From NCBI RefSeq assembly GCF_042665255.1, contig NZ_JBHTCD010000013.1: DNA of 64,000 bases; one strand, 5' to 3'. Origin of the DNA: Insolitispirillum peregrinum. GTDB taxonomy: Bacteria > Pseudomonadota > Alphaproteobacteria > Rhodospirillales > Rhodospirillaceae. The position numbers and the translations under genes were made by a program. The notes under the pieces were generated by a model. It was not told where the DNA came from and did not search any database. It saw only the letters and a list, made by a program, of their open reading frames with translations. This document shows positions 7,860 through 16,487 of this stretch, piece after piece; within the stretch, counting starts at the first letter, position 1; each line of letters begins with the position of its first letter.

Positions 7860-9632
7860 GTGGATGCGACCATGACCGAACACACAGATTCATCTTCTCA
7901 GGTTCACTCGGCAGCCGGAGTCGCTTCGGCAGACCTGCAGCGCCTGATCGAAGTCGGCATTGCCCTGTCAGCCGAACGCAACCACGACCGGCTGACCGAG
8001 CTGATTTTGCTGGAAGCCAAAGCTTTTGCCAACGCCGATGGCGGGACGCTGTATCTGGTCAGCGACGACGGGCGGTCGCTGGCGTTCAAGATCCTGCGCA
8101 ATGACACCCTGAAAACGGCGATGGGCGGGACCACCGGCACGGCGATCCCCTTTCCGGCCCTGCCGCTTTATAATCCACAGACCGGCGAACCGAACCACAA
8201 CAACGTGGCGACCCATGTGGCGCTGAACGGGCAATCGATCAATATCGAGGATGCCTATACCGCGCAGGGGTTCGACTTTTCGGGCACCAAGAAGTTTGAT
8301 GCCGGCACCGGCTATCGCTCCAAATCATTCCTGACCATTCCGCTGAAGAATACTCACGACGAAGTGATCGGGGTTCTGCAGCTGATCAATGCCCAGAACG
8401 ACAGCTGCGAAGTGATCGCCTTTTCCTCGACCGTTCAGCCGCTGGTCGAGGCTCTGGCCAGTCAGGCGGCGGTGGCCATCGACAACCAGCGCCTGCTGCA
8501 GGCGCAGCGCGACCTGATGGACAGCTTCATCAAGGTGCTGGCGCGGGCCATTGACGCCAAGTCCCCCTACACCGGCGGCCATTGCGAACGGGTGCCGGTG
8601 ATTGCCAAAATGCTGGCCAGGGCGGCGTGTGAGCAGACCGAGGGTCCGTTTGCCGACTATCAGTTGTCGGAAGACGACTGGTATGAACTGCATCTGGCGG
8701 CATGGTTGCATGATTGCGGCAAGGTGACGACGCCGGAATATGTGGTCGACAAGGCGACCAAGCTGGAAACGATCTATGACCGCATCCACGAAGTGCGGAC
8801 CCGGTTCGAGGTGATGCGCCGGGATGCCGAGATCGCCATGCTGCGCCGCCAGTTGGCTGGCGAAGATGCCGCCCTGTGCGAGCAGGACTTTGCCGAACAG
8901 GTGGCGGCGCTGGAAGCGGACTTTGCCTTTATTGCCGAAAGCAATATTGGCGGCGAATTCATGGCCCCCGACAAGGTGGAGCGTTGCAAGCAGATCGCCG
9001 AGCGCACCTGGACCCGTTACTTTGACCGCACCCTCGGACTGTCGTGGGAAGAAAGCCAGCGTCTGCAGGCCGCGCCGCCGCCGCCCGCGCCTGCGGTGGA
9101 AAAGCTGCTGGAAGACCGTGCCGAACACATCGTCGGTGTCTATAACCGTGGCGAGCTGTACAACATGTGCATCCAGCGCGGCACCCTGACCAACGAAGAG
9201 CGCAAGGTGATCAACGATCACATCGTGCTGACCCAGGAAATGCTGCGGCAATTGCCGTTCCCCAAGAGCCTGAAGCGCATTCCGGCCATTGCGGGCAACC
9301 ACCACGAAAAGATCGACGGCACCGGCTATCCGCATGGCCTGACCGGCGACCAGATGACGGTGTCGGACAAGATCATGGCCATTGCCGACGTGTTCGAGGC
9401 CTTGACCGCCGCCGACCGGCCCTATAAGACCCCCAAGAAGGTATCCGAGTGCGTCAAGATCCTGAACTTCATGAAGAAGGATCGCCACATTGACGCCGAC
9501 CTGTTTGAATTGTTCCTGACCTCGGGGGTTCATGACGAGTATGCCCAGTCGTACCTGCGGCCTGATCAGTGCGATACGGTGGATGTCGGCCAGTATGTCG
9601 CGCCCCGCCCGGTGGCTCCGTCCCTGCCCTGA
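7860..9632 (+). CDS. GAF and HD-GYP domain protein (c-di-GMP phosphodiesterase)
   Basis: The 590-residue protein has an N-terminal GAF sensor domain (about residues 25-210) and an HD-GYP domain that should hydrolyse c-di-GMP. The HD pair is H284-D285 in AWLHDCGK and the signature HHEKIDGTGYP starts at 481. The usual distance between these is near 65 residues; here about 195 lie between, with a largely helical, charged insert (about 300-430) containing a proline-rich APPPPAPA. GTG 7860 is preferred over ATG 7872 because GAGGGG sits 8 bases upstream. The gene is single. A GGDEF protein at 11.8 kb could act oppositely. Confidence 0.92.
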   Translation: MDATMTEHTDSSSQVHSAAGVASADLQRLIEVGIALSAERNHDRLTELILLEAKAFANADGGTLYLVSDDGRSLAFKILRNDTLKTAMGGTTGTAIPFPALPLYNPQTGEPNHNNVATHVALNGQSINIEDAYTAQGFDFSGTKKFDAGTGYRSKSFLTIPLKNTHDEVIGVLQLINAQNDSCEVIAFSSTVQPLVEALASQAAVAIDNQRLLQAQRDLMDSFIKVLARAIDAKSPYTGGHCERVPVIAKMLARAACEQTEGPFADYQLSEDDWYELHLAAWLHDCGKVTTPEYVVDKATKLETIYDRIHEVRTRFEVMRRDAEIAMLRRQLAGEDAALCEQDFAEQVAALEADFAFIAESNIGGEFMAPDKVERCKQIAERTWTRYFDRTLGLSWEESQRLQAAPPPPAPAVEKLLEDRAEHIVGVYNRGELYNMCIQRGTLTNEERKVINDHIVLTQEMLRQLPFPKSLKRIPAIAGNHHEKIDGTGYPHGLTGDQMTVSDKIMAIADVFEALTAADRPYKTPKKVSECVKILNFMKKDRHIDADLFELFLTSGVHDEYAQSYLRPDQCDTVDVGQYVAPRPVAPSLP

Positions 9633-9659
9633 GGCCGGTTCGTCGAGGGAGGCTGGCCG

Positions 9660-10271
9660 GTGAGCGGGTGTCCCGATGATGACGGGTTTGCGGATGATTT
9701 CGAGGATGATCTCGACGAGGTTGGGGACGAAGACGACGGTGTAACCGTCACCTCCCCGGCCCCGTCCCCATCCCCAGTGCCGTCAATGCCGCTCAGCCGC
9801 TATCCGCGCGGACCGCAGCCCGCGGTTCTGGCGGTGGTTGTGCGCGACGAACGGCTGCTGCTGGTTCAACGTCGCAATCCCCCCGATGCCGGACGTTGGG
9901 GCTTTCCCGGCGGTCGCCTGATGCTGGGCGAGACGCTGGCCGCCGGGGCGGTGCGGGAACTGCGCGAAGAAACCGCCGTCGAGGCAGTGGCCCGCCATGG
10001 AACACTCCCCGCCACCTTTGCCAGTCTGGACGTCATCGAACGCGACATCGTCGGAGCGGTTCGCTATCACTTTGTGCTGACGGCGGTGCTGTGTCAGTGG
10101 CAAAGCGGCGATGGCGTTGCCAGTGATGATGCCGCCGACTGTGCCTGGCGGACCTTGCCCGAAATCCTTGCCCTTGATCAGGCCGGACAGACCAGCGCCC
10201 ATGTGGCGGATCTGGCCCGGATGGCGCTGGCCATAGACCGCCGCCTGCCCGATGCCGAGGCCTCCCTTTGA
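9660..10271 (+). CDS. Nudix hydrolase with acidic N-terminal extension
   Basis: This 203-residue protein hydrolyses a nucleoside-diphosphate-linked substrate, as judged by its Nudix box (GGRLMLGETLAAGAVRELRE, then ET). The box ends ETAV where most have ExGU, so the conserved glycine is replaced by alanine. The first ~40 residues are strongly acidic and then Pro/Ser-rich, and are not part of the fold. The GTG start is well supported by GAGGGAGG 7 bases upstream, so the acidic extension is probably translated. It may be co-transcribed with cobH, which starts about 20 bases later. The substrate cannot be told from the sequence. Confidence 0.88.
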   Translation: MSGCPDDDGFADDFEDDLDEVGDEDDGVTVTSPAPSPSPVPSMPLSRYPRGPQPAVLAVVVRDERLLLVQRRNPPDAGRWGFPGGRLMLGETLAAGAVRELREETAVEAVARHGTLPATFASLDVIERDIVGAVRYHFVLTAVLCQWQSGDGVASDDAADCAWRTLPEILALDQAGQTSAHVADLARMALAIDRRLPDAEASL

Positions 10272-10289
10272 CGTGTGGATACCGCCCCG

Positions 10290-10919
10290 ATGCAGTCCTA
10301 TAGCCGAGACCCTGCCGATATTTACCGCCAGTCGTTCGCCATGATTCGTGCCGAGGCTGATCTGGCGCGCATTCCTGCCGATCTGGAAAAGGTGGCGGTG
10401 CGGGTGGCCCATGCCTGTGGCATGCCCGACGTGATTGACGACCTGCGCTTTTCCCCGGCGGCGGGCAACGCCGGGCGGGCAGCGCTGGCGGCGGGGGCTG
10501 CCTTGCTGTGTGATTGCGAGATGGTCAGCCATGGCATCACCCGCGCCCGCCTGCCTGCGGCCAATCCGGTGCTGTGTACCCTGAATGATCCGCAGGTCCG
10601 GCCACTGGCGGCCCGGCTGGATACCACCCGCTCGGCGGCGGCGGTCGAGCTGTGGCGGCCCCATCTGGACGGCGCGGTGGTGGTGATCGGTAATGCCCCG
10701 ACCTGCCTGTTTCACCTGTTGAGCCTGATTGATCAGGGGGGACCGCGTCCGGCGCTGATCATCGGCTTTCCGGTTGGCTATGTCGGGGCGGTGGAATCAA
10801 AGGACGAGCTGATTGCCAACAGCCGTGGCGTGCCCTTTATAGCCCTGCGCGGACGGCGTGGCGGCAGCGCCATGGCCGCTGCGGTGGTCAATGCGCTGGC
10901 ACAGGAACAGGAAGCGTAA
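10290..10919 (+). CDS. cobH: Precorrin-8X methylmutase
   Basis: CobH moves a methyl group from C-11 to C-12 of precorrin-8X to give hydrogenobyrinic acid in aerobic cobalamin synthesis. The 209-residue product begins MQSYSRDPADIYRQSFAMI, matching the family start, and has SHGITRARLP with the catalytic His region, and IGNAPTCLFHLL. A GTG at 10275 would add five residues. The gene is an orphan: no other cob gene is in the window, and its neighbours are a Nudix hydrolase upstream and a MoeB-like E1 enzyme 3 bases downstream. Function is secure; why it sits here is not. Confidence 0.93.
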   Translation: MQSYSRDPADIYRQSFAMIRAEADLARIPADLEKVAVRVAHACGMPDVIDDLRFSPAAGNAGRAALAAGAALLCDCEMVSHGITRARLPAANPVLCTLNDPQVRPLAARLDTTRSAAAVELWRPHLDGAVVVIGNAPTCLFHLLSLIDQGGPRPALIIGFPVGYVGAVESKDELIANSRGVPFIALRGRRGGSAMAAAVVNALAQEQEA

Positions 10920-10922
10920 CCG

Positions 10923-11729
10923 ATGGACTTTCGCGACGACCAGATTCATCGCTATGCCCGCCACATCCTGCTGCCCGAGGTGGGGGGCACCGGGCAGGAA
11001 AAACTGCTGAAGGCGCGGGTGCTGATCATCGGGGCGGGGGGGCTGGGCTCGCCGTTGGCCCTGTATCTGGCCGCCGCCGGGGTGGGCACCATCGGGATCG
11101 TTGATGATGACACGGTGGACCTGTCCAACCTGCAACGGCAGATCGCCCATACCACCGACCGCATCGGGTATCCGAAGGTGGACAGTGCGCTGGCCAGCCT
11201 GAAGGCGCTGAACCCCGACGTGCAGGTGATCCCCTACCGGCAGCGGCTGACCGCCGCCAATGCGCTGGAAATCATCGGCCAGTACGATGTGGTGGCCGAT
11301 GGTACCGACAGCTTTGGCAGCCGGTTCCTGATCAACGACGCCTGCTATTTTGCCAGAAAGACTCTGGTCAGCGCCGCCATTCTGCGCTTTGACGGCCAGT
11401 TGGCGACCTACAAGCCCCATGCCGGAGGCCCGTGCTATCGCTGCATCTTCCACGGCCCGCCGCCGGACGGCCAGATTCCCACCTGCGCCCAGGCCGGGGT
11501 GTTGGGGGCGGTGGCAGGCACGATGGGCACCCTGCAGGCCACCGAGGTGGTGAAGGAGCTGCTGGGCATCGGCACCAGCATGGCCGGGCGACTGATGATT
11601 TATGACGCGCTGGAGGCCAGCTTCCGCACCATCAAGGCGCGGCGTGATCCCGGCTGCCCGCTGTGCGGAGATCACCCGACGATTACGACTTTGGGTGAGG
11701 ATATTCAGCCGGAAGTGTGTGGGCGATAA
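10923..11729 (+). CDS. moeB: MoeB/ThiF-type adenylyltransferase (E1-like)
   Basis: The 268-residue enzyme adenylates the C-terminal glycine of a ubiquitin-like sulfur carrier such as MoaD or ThiS. Visible features are the nucleotide-binding GAGGLGSPLALYLAAAGVG, the conserved NLQRQI, the Asp in DGTDSF, and two zinc-binding cysteine pairs (CYRC and CPLC). There is no C-terminal rhodanese domain, so it is the short MoeB/HesA form. AGGAAG lies upstream of the ATG. Neither moaD nor thiS is adjacent; the carrier protein must be elsewhere, and moeB versus thiF cannot be separated by sequence alone. Confidence 0.88.
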   Translation: MDFRDDQIHRYARHILLPEVGGTGQEKLLKARVLIIGAGGLGSPLALYLAAAGVGTIGIVDDDTVDLSNLQRQIAHTTDRIGYPKVDSALASLKALNPDVQVIPYRQRLTAANALEIIGQYDVVADGTDSFGSRFLINDACYFARKTLVSAAILRFDGQLATYKPHAGGPCYRCIFHGPPPDGQIPTCAQAGVLGAVAGTMGTLQATEVVKELLGIGTSMAGRLMIYDALEASFRTIKARRDPGCPLCGDHPTITTLGEDIQPEVCGR

Positions 11730-11828
11730 CGTTTTTCTGTCATTAAGACGCTATCGGACATGTTCTGCACAGATGTCGTGCGGTACTATGACCGTCGGGC
11801 GTACACCTGACAGAGCAGAAAGCCGACC

Positions 11829-12869
11829 ATGCAGAGTTCCGAGAGACCGCTTCCCAATGGCATGCTGGCCCAGATGTCCAGCGTTGTGCTGACGGCCCGC
11901 ACGGTCGAGCAACTGACCCGGCCGCTGCTGGAGTTGCTTGAGCTGGTGACCGGTCTGGAAAGTACCTATCTCACCCACGTCGATGTGGCGGGAGGGGTGC
12001 AGGAAATCCTCTATGCCCGCAACAGCCAGCAGATGGAAATCCCGGAAGGCGGTATTTTCCCGTGGGAAGATACCCTGTGTCAGCGGGCCTTGCAGGAAAA
12101 GCGCTTCTACACCGATGAGGTCAACGTCTGTTGGGGAGAATCCGATGCCGCCCGGCTGTTGGGGATTCGAACCTATCTCAGCGCCCCGGTGATGCTGGAC
12201 GGTGGCGAGGTGTTTGGGACCCTGTGTGGCGCCAGCACCCGTCAGCAGCCGGTTTCCGAACAGGGGTTGCAGGTGCTGACGCTGTTTGCCGGCCTGATTG
12301 CCCAGCATTTACAGCGGGAACGACTGGTCGAACAGTTGCAGATGGCCAATGCCACGCTGGAAAATTATTCCTTCACCGATGCGCTGACCGGCCTGCCCAA
12401 CCGGCGCTTCATTCTGGCCGAGCTGGACCGCTTGTTTGCGCAGGGGCAACGCCATGGCCAGCGGGTGATGGTGGCGTTCATCGACCTCGACGGCTTTAAA
12501 AAGATCAACGACACCTATGGTCATGATGCGGGCGATGAGTTCCTGCAGGCCATTGCCCAGCGGTTGCGGCAGGGTGTTCGGCAGGGCGATGTGGCCGGAC
12601 GACTGGGTGGTGATGAGTTTGTGGTGGTGGGGCTGGTGGATGGCGGCGAGCAGACGCATGAGGCCATCACCGCCGCCACCCGCGCCCGCCTGGCTCCGCT
12701 GATTCAGGGCGACTATGCCCTGCGCCATGCGGCGTTCCACTATCCGGGTGGTAGTTTCGGGATTCTGTGTGTCGATCCGGCATCCTGTTCGGCGGAACAG
12801 GCGTTGGTGCAGGCCGATGCGGCGATGTACCGCGACAAACAGGCCCGCCGTCAGATGGAGATGGCCTGA
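11829..12869 (+). CDS. GAF-GGDEF diguanylate cyclase
   Basis: The 346-residue protein carries an N-terminal GAF domain (about residues 15-165) and a GGDEF domain making c-di-GMP from two GTP. The active-site loop is intact (RLGGDEF), and an allosteric inhibitory I-site RQGD lies five residues before it, so product inhibition is expected. There are no membrane segments, so it is cytoplasmic. Its 3' end overlaps the 3' end of the convergent TetR gene by 19 bases. The ligand of the GAF domain is not apparent. Confidence 0.93.
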   Translation: MQSSERPLPNGMLAQMSSVVLTARTVEQLTRPLLELLELVTGLESTYLTHVDVAGGVQEILYARNSQQMEIPEGGIFPWEDTLCQRALQEKRFYTDEVNVCWGESDAARLLGIRTYLSAPVMLDGGEVFGTLCGASTRQQPVSEQGLQVLTLFAGLIAQHLQRERLVEQLQMANATLENYSFTDALTGLPNRRFILAELDRLFAQGQRHGQRVMVAFIDLDGFKKINDTYGHDAGDEFLQAIAQRLRQGVRQGDVAGRLGGDEFVVVGLVDGGEQTHEAITAATRARLAPLIQGDYALRHAAFHYPGGSFGILCVDPASCSAEQALVQADAAMYRDKQARRQMEMA

Positions 12870-13510
12870 CGGGACGGATCGGTCTCTGACCGGTCGGGAG
12901 CGTAGGTGGTGAGGATCATCGTCACCAGTTCATCAATGATCACCCGGTCGGAATAGGTGCTGATGCAGGTCCCCAGAGCCCGGCCCTGTCCTTCGCCCTT
13001 GACTGTATGCAGAAAGATGGTGGCCATCAGCAGCGGGTCGGCAATTTTCAACCGCCCCCGCTCGCTCTGCACGCGGAAATAATGGGCGATGGCCGGAATG
13101 ATCCGTCGCGGGCCGGCATCGCGGAAGGCTTCGACCATTTCGGGAAAGTCCTGCCCCTGATTGATCAGGGTGCGGTAAATGGTGACCGATTCCGGCTTGG
13201 TGATCATTTCCAGAAAGCGCAGGGCGATGGTGGTCAGACCCTCGCGCAGGGGGGCATCCAGCAAATCCTCGGACAGTTTGATGTAGGCGTCGGTGACATG
13301 CGATACGACTTCGCAGAACAGATGCTGTTTGGAAGAAAAGTGCGCATAGACGGTGGCCTTGGAAACCTGGGCGTGGGCGGCGATGGCGTCCATGCTGGTG
13401 CTGACAAAGCCTTCCTGACAGAACAGGGTGCGGGCACTGGCCAGAATGGCCTCGCGCTTTTTCGAGCGGCGCGGTGCAGGGCAGGCAGAAGTCTCGACAG
13501 GGTCCATCAT
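12851..13510 (-). CDS. TetR/AcrR-family repressor of the adjacent EmrAB-type pump
   Basis: The protein, about 219 residues, has the N-terminal TetR helix-turn-helix (SKKREAILASARTLF through VSKATVYAHFSSKQHLF) and a C-terminal ligand domain of the AcrR type. The start is taken at the ATG-ATG pair 13510/13507; the open frame extends upstream but that part has no domain or ribosome site. It is divergent from an HlyD/EmrA gene, and the gap holds a palindromic operator (13665-13681). Repression of both genes relieved by a pump substrate is inferred from this arrangement. Confidence 0.9.
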   Translation of the reverse strand: MMDPVETSACPAPRRSKKREAILASARTLFCQEGFVSTSMDAIAAHAQVSKATVYAHFSSKQHLFCEVVSHVTDAYIKLSEDLLDAPLREGLTTIALRFLEMITKPESVTIYRTLINQGQDFPEMVEAFRDAGPRRIIPAIAHYFRVQSERGRLKIADPLLMATIFLHTVKGEGQGRALGTCISTYSDRVIIDELVTMILTTYAPDRSETDPSRQAISI

Positions 13511-13653
13511 AAGTCCGTAACCATAAAGCAGCCCACAGAGAGGATAAACTTTCTCGGGAAGGTCAGTCGCACGCCGGGACCGTCGCTGTACAGTACAAAA
13601 AATTAAACTTGTGAGTCCGGCTTTGCGCTTGACGGTCAGTGCCAATGAGCATA

Positions 13654-13681
13654 GTTCATTTCTGAACTGAACGGTTCAGTT
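13654..13681. promoter_or_regulatory. Overlapping palindromes, probable TetR operator
   Basis: AACTGAACGGTTCAGTT (13665-13681) is a perfect inverted repeat around its centre base. A second dyad, GTTCA-TTTC-TGAAC (13654-13667), overlaps it. Both lie in the gap between the TetR gene and emrA, about 42 bases before the emrA start, where a repressor would block transcription. TetR-family operators commonly have this size and symmetry. Confidence 0.8.
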
Positions 13682-13722
13682 TAGCGTAGCCTACGTCCAA
13701 AGCGATACATAAGGCAAGGATT

Positions 13723-14760
13723 ATGAAAAAGAAGATTCTCCGTGGTGCGATCCTCGCCGTTGTCGCTGCTGGTGCCGTTGCGGGCGGCATGCACTGGTAC
13801 GATCATCGCTTTGAACAAAGCACCGACAACGCCTATGTCCATGGCGACCTGACTGCCATTGCGCCGAAAATTTCCGGCTATGTCAGTGAAGTGCTGGTCA
13901 GCAACAACGTGGTGGTCAAGGCCGGGGAGGTGCTGGTCCGGCTGGATGACCGCGATTATCGCGCCCGTCTGGAGCAAGCGAATGCCGCTGTGCAGGCCGC
14001 CGAGGCTGCCTTGCAGGTGATTGACCGACAGGTCGAAGCGCAACGGGCCAGCATCACCGAAGCCCGCGCCGGAATTGATACCTGGAAGGCCGAACGGGCA
14101 CGGGCCGGGCGCGAGCTGGGCCGCACCTCTTCGTTGGTACACAACGATTTTGCCTCGCGCCAGAGCCTTGATACCGCACGGGCGGACTCGGACAAGGCCG
14201 ACGCCGGGATGAAGCAGGCCGAAGCCAGGGTGCAGTCGGCGGAAAGTCAGGTGGCGGTCCTGCAGGCCAACCGTACCGCCAGCGAAGCCTCGCTGGCGCA
14301 GGCGCGGGCGGCCCGTGATCTGGCCCAACTGGACCTTGAGCACACGGTGATCACCGCCCCCCGCGACGGCGTGATTGGCAACAGCGCCGTGCGTCTGGGG
14401 GAATATGTCGCACCGGGCAGCCAGATGATGGTGGTGGTGCCGCTGCAAGGGCTGTGGGTCGAGGCCAATTACAAGGAAACCCAGATCACCCGCATGCATG
14501 TCGGCCAGCCGGTGCGGCTGGTGGTCGATGCCTTCCCCGACCAGCCGCTAACCGCCAGCGTATCCAGCCTGTCACCGGCATCAGGGGCGCAGTTCAGCCT
14601 GTTGCCGCCGGAAAATGCCACCGGCAACTTCACCAAGATCGTGCAGCGGGTGCCGGTGCGGATCAACATTCCCGATGATTCGCCGCTGGCCGGACGTCTG
14701 CGGCCCGGATTGTCGGTGGTGGTTGATGTCGATACCGCCTCGCAAGGGGACAGGAAATGA
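13723..14760 (+). CDS. emrA: HlyD-family membrane fusion protein (EmrA-like)
   Basis: The 345-residue adaptor of a tripartite drug efflux system has an N-terminal membrane anchor (residues ~5-22), the biotinyl-lipoyl-like pair of half motifs (STDNAYVHGDLTAIAPKISG early and DGVIGNSAVRLGEYVAPG late) and between them a long coiled-coil hairpin (about residues 80-200). It should link the inner-membrane EmrB pump to an outer-membrane channel across the periplasm. Its stop overlaps the emrB start (ATGA), indicating translational coupling. No TolC-like gene is present in the window. Confidence 0.93.
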   Translation: MKKKILRGAILAVVAAGAVAGGMHWYDHRFEQSTDNAYVHGDLTAIAPKISGYVSEVLVSNNVVVKAGEVLVRLDDRDYRARLEQANAAVQAAEAALQVIDRQVEAQRASITEARAGIDTWKAERARAGRELGRTSSLVHNDFASRQSLDTARADSDKADAGMKQAEARVQSAESQVAVLQANRTASEASLAQARAARDLAQLDLEHTVITAPRDGVIGNSAVRLGEYVAPGSQMMVVVPLQGLWVEANYKETQITRMHVGQPVRLVVDAFPDQPLTASVSSLSPASGAQFSLLPPENATGNFTKIVQRVPVRINIPDDSPLAGRLRPGLSVVVDVDTASQGDRK

Positions 14761-16478
14761 CCTCGCGGCGTGAGGATGGGGAGTCTTCTCCTGCCGAGCC
14801 GCTCCCCGCCATGGCAGAGTATGCCCCGGACGAAATCGTCGTGCCCGCCCATGAGTCCGCGGTCGAAGACGAATTGCCGGACGATGGCGAACAGCCGGTG
14901 TCGTTCTTCAATCCGGGCCGCCCCGCTCTCAGCGAGGGGCGGTCCTATGACATGCTCGACAAGATCGGCTTTCTGGCGATGATCATCGGCATGTTCATGG
15001 CGATCCTCGACATTCAGATCGTCTCCAGTTCGCTGGGAGAATTGCAGGCCGGCCTGTCGGCCTCGCACGATGAAATTTCATGGGTGCAGACCAGCTATCT
15101 GATCGCCGAAGTGATCATGATCCCGATTTCGGGCTGGCTGTCGCACCTTTTGTCCACCCGCATCCTGTTCTTCATTTCGGCCACCACCTTTACCATCGCC
15201 TCGGCGGCCTGTGCCTTTGCGTGGAATCTGGAAAGCATGATCCTGTTCCGCGCCTTGCAGGGGTTTCTGGGCGGGGCGATGATCCCCACCGTCTTTGCCA
15301 CCTCGTATTCCATGTTCCCGCGCTCGAAACAGGCCGGGGTGACGGTGGTGATCGGTCTGGTCGCCACCATGGCCCCGACGCTGGGGCCGACGCTGGGCGG
15401 TTATCTGACTGCCAGCCTGTCGTGGCACTGGCTGTTCCTGATCAACGTGCTGCCGGGGGCACTGGTGGCGGCGACGGTCTTTCTGGCGGTCAACGTTGAC
15501 CGGCCAAATTTTGCCTTGCTGAAGGGCTTTGACCTGAAAGGCGTCATTCTGGTGGCGCTGTTTCTGGGCAGCATGGAATACGTGCTGGAAGAAGGCCCGC
15601 GCGATGACTGGTTTGATGACAGCACCATTACGGCCCTGATTGCCCTGTGTTCGCTGTCGGGGCTGGCGTTCCTGTGGCACGAGCTGACCACCGCTGCCCC
15701 GATCATCAACCTGCGCGCCTTTGGCAATCGCAACTTTGCGCTGGGCTGCGTCTACAGCTTCATCATCGGGATCGGGCTGTACGGGTCGGTCTATGTCATC
15801 CCGCAGTTCCTGGGGCAGGTGAAGGGCTATAACTCGCTGCAAATCGGCGAACTGATCATGGTCACCGGGGTGTTCCAGTTCTGCTCGGCACCGCTGGCCG
15901 GGGCGCTGTCGAAAAAGATGGACCTGCGGCTGATGCTGGCGATCGGGCTGGTCTGCTTTGCCCTCGGGCTGTACCTGAACTCGTCGCTGACCGCCGACTG
16001 GGGCTGGTGGGACTTTTTCCTGCCGCAGGCCATCCGCGGCATTTCGCTGATGTTCCTGTTCATCCCGGTCAATGCGCTGGCGCTGGGAACCCTGCCGCCG
16101 GAAATGCTGAAAGGCGGATCAGGGCTGTACAACCTGATGCGCAATCTGGGCGGAGCCATCGGTCTGGCGGTGATCAATACCCAGCTGTCCGACGAGCTGA
16201 ACCGTCACCTGCTGTACCTGAAGGAATCGGTGACGCTGGCCCGGCTGGGGGTGCTGAACGAGATTCAGGGCCTGACAGCGGCGCTGACTCCGGCGATGGG
16301 GCCGCTGGCCGAAAAGGCGGCGCTGTCAAAGCTGGGGGCGATGGTCTATCAGCAGGCGACGGTGCTGGCCTTTTCCGATGTGCTGGTGATGATGGCCAGC
16401 GTCTTTTTGTTCGGCTTCCTGTTCATGCCGCTGATGCGCAAGGTCAATCCGGGTGGTGGCGGCGGGGACGCACATTGA
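14757..16478 (+). CDS. emrB: DHA2-family MFS drug transporter (EmrB-like)
   Basis: This 573-residue proton-driven exporter has about 14 hydrophobic segments, the number expected for DHA2 pumps. The first begins at KIGFLAMIIGMFMAILDIQI (about residue 72), and the antiporter motif C-like segment follows in GLVATMAPTLGPTLGGYL. The ~70-residue acidic N-terminal extension (many Glu and Asp) is longer than in E. coli EmrB and should be cytoplasmic. Start overlaps the emrA stop. The substrate is not predictable. Confidence 0.93.
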   Translation: MTSRREDGESSPAEPLPAMAEYAPDEIVVPAHESAVEDELPDDGEQPVSFFNPGRPALSEGRSYDMLDKIGFLAMIIGMFMAILDIQIVSSSLGELQAGLSASHDEISWVQTSYLIAEVIMIPISGWLSHLLSTRILFFISATTFTIASAACAFAWNLESMILFRALQGFLGGAMIPTVFATSYSMFPRSKQAGVTVVIGLVATMAPTLGPTLGGYLTASLSWHWLFLINVLPGALVAATVFLAVNVDRPNFALLKGFDLKGVILVALFLGSMEYVLEEGPRDDWFDDSTITALIALCSLSGLAFLWHELTTAAPIINLRAFGNRNFALGCVYSFIIGIGLYGSVYVIPQFLGQVKGYNSLQIGELIMVTGVFQFCSAPLAGALSKKMDLRLMLAIGLVCFALGLYLNSSLTADWGWWDFFLPQAIRGISLMFLFIPVNALALGTLPPEMLKGGSGLYNLMRNLGGAIGLAVINTQLSDELNRHLLYLKESVTLARLGVLNEIQGLTAALTPAMGPLAEKAALSKLGAMVYQQATVLAFSDVLVMMASVFLFGFLFMPLMRKVNPGGGGGDAH

Positions 16479-16487
16479 TCGGGTGCT

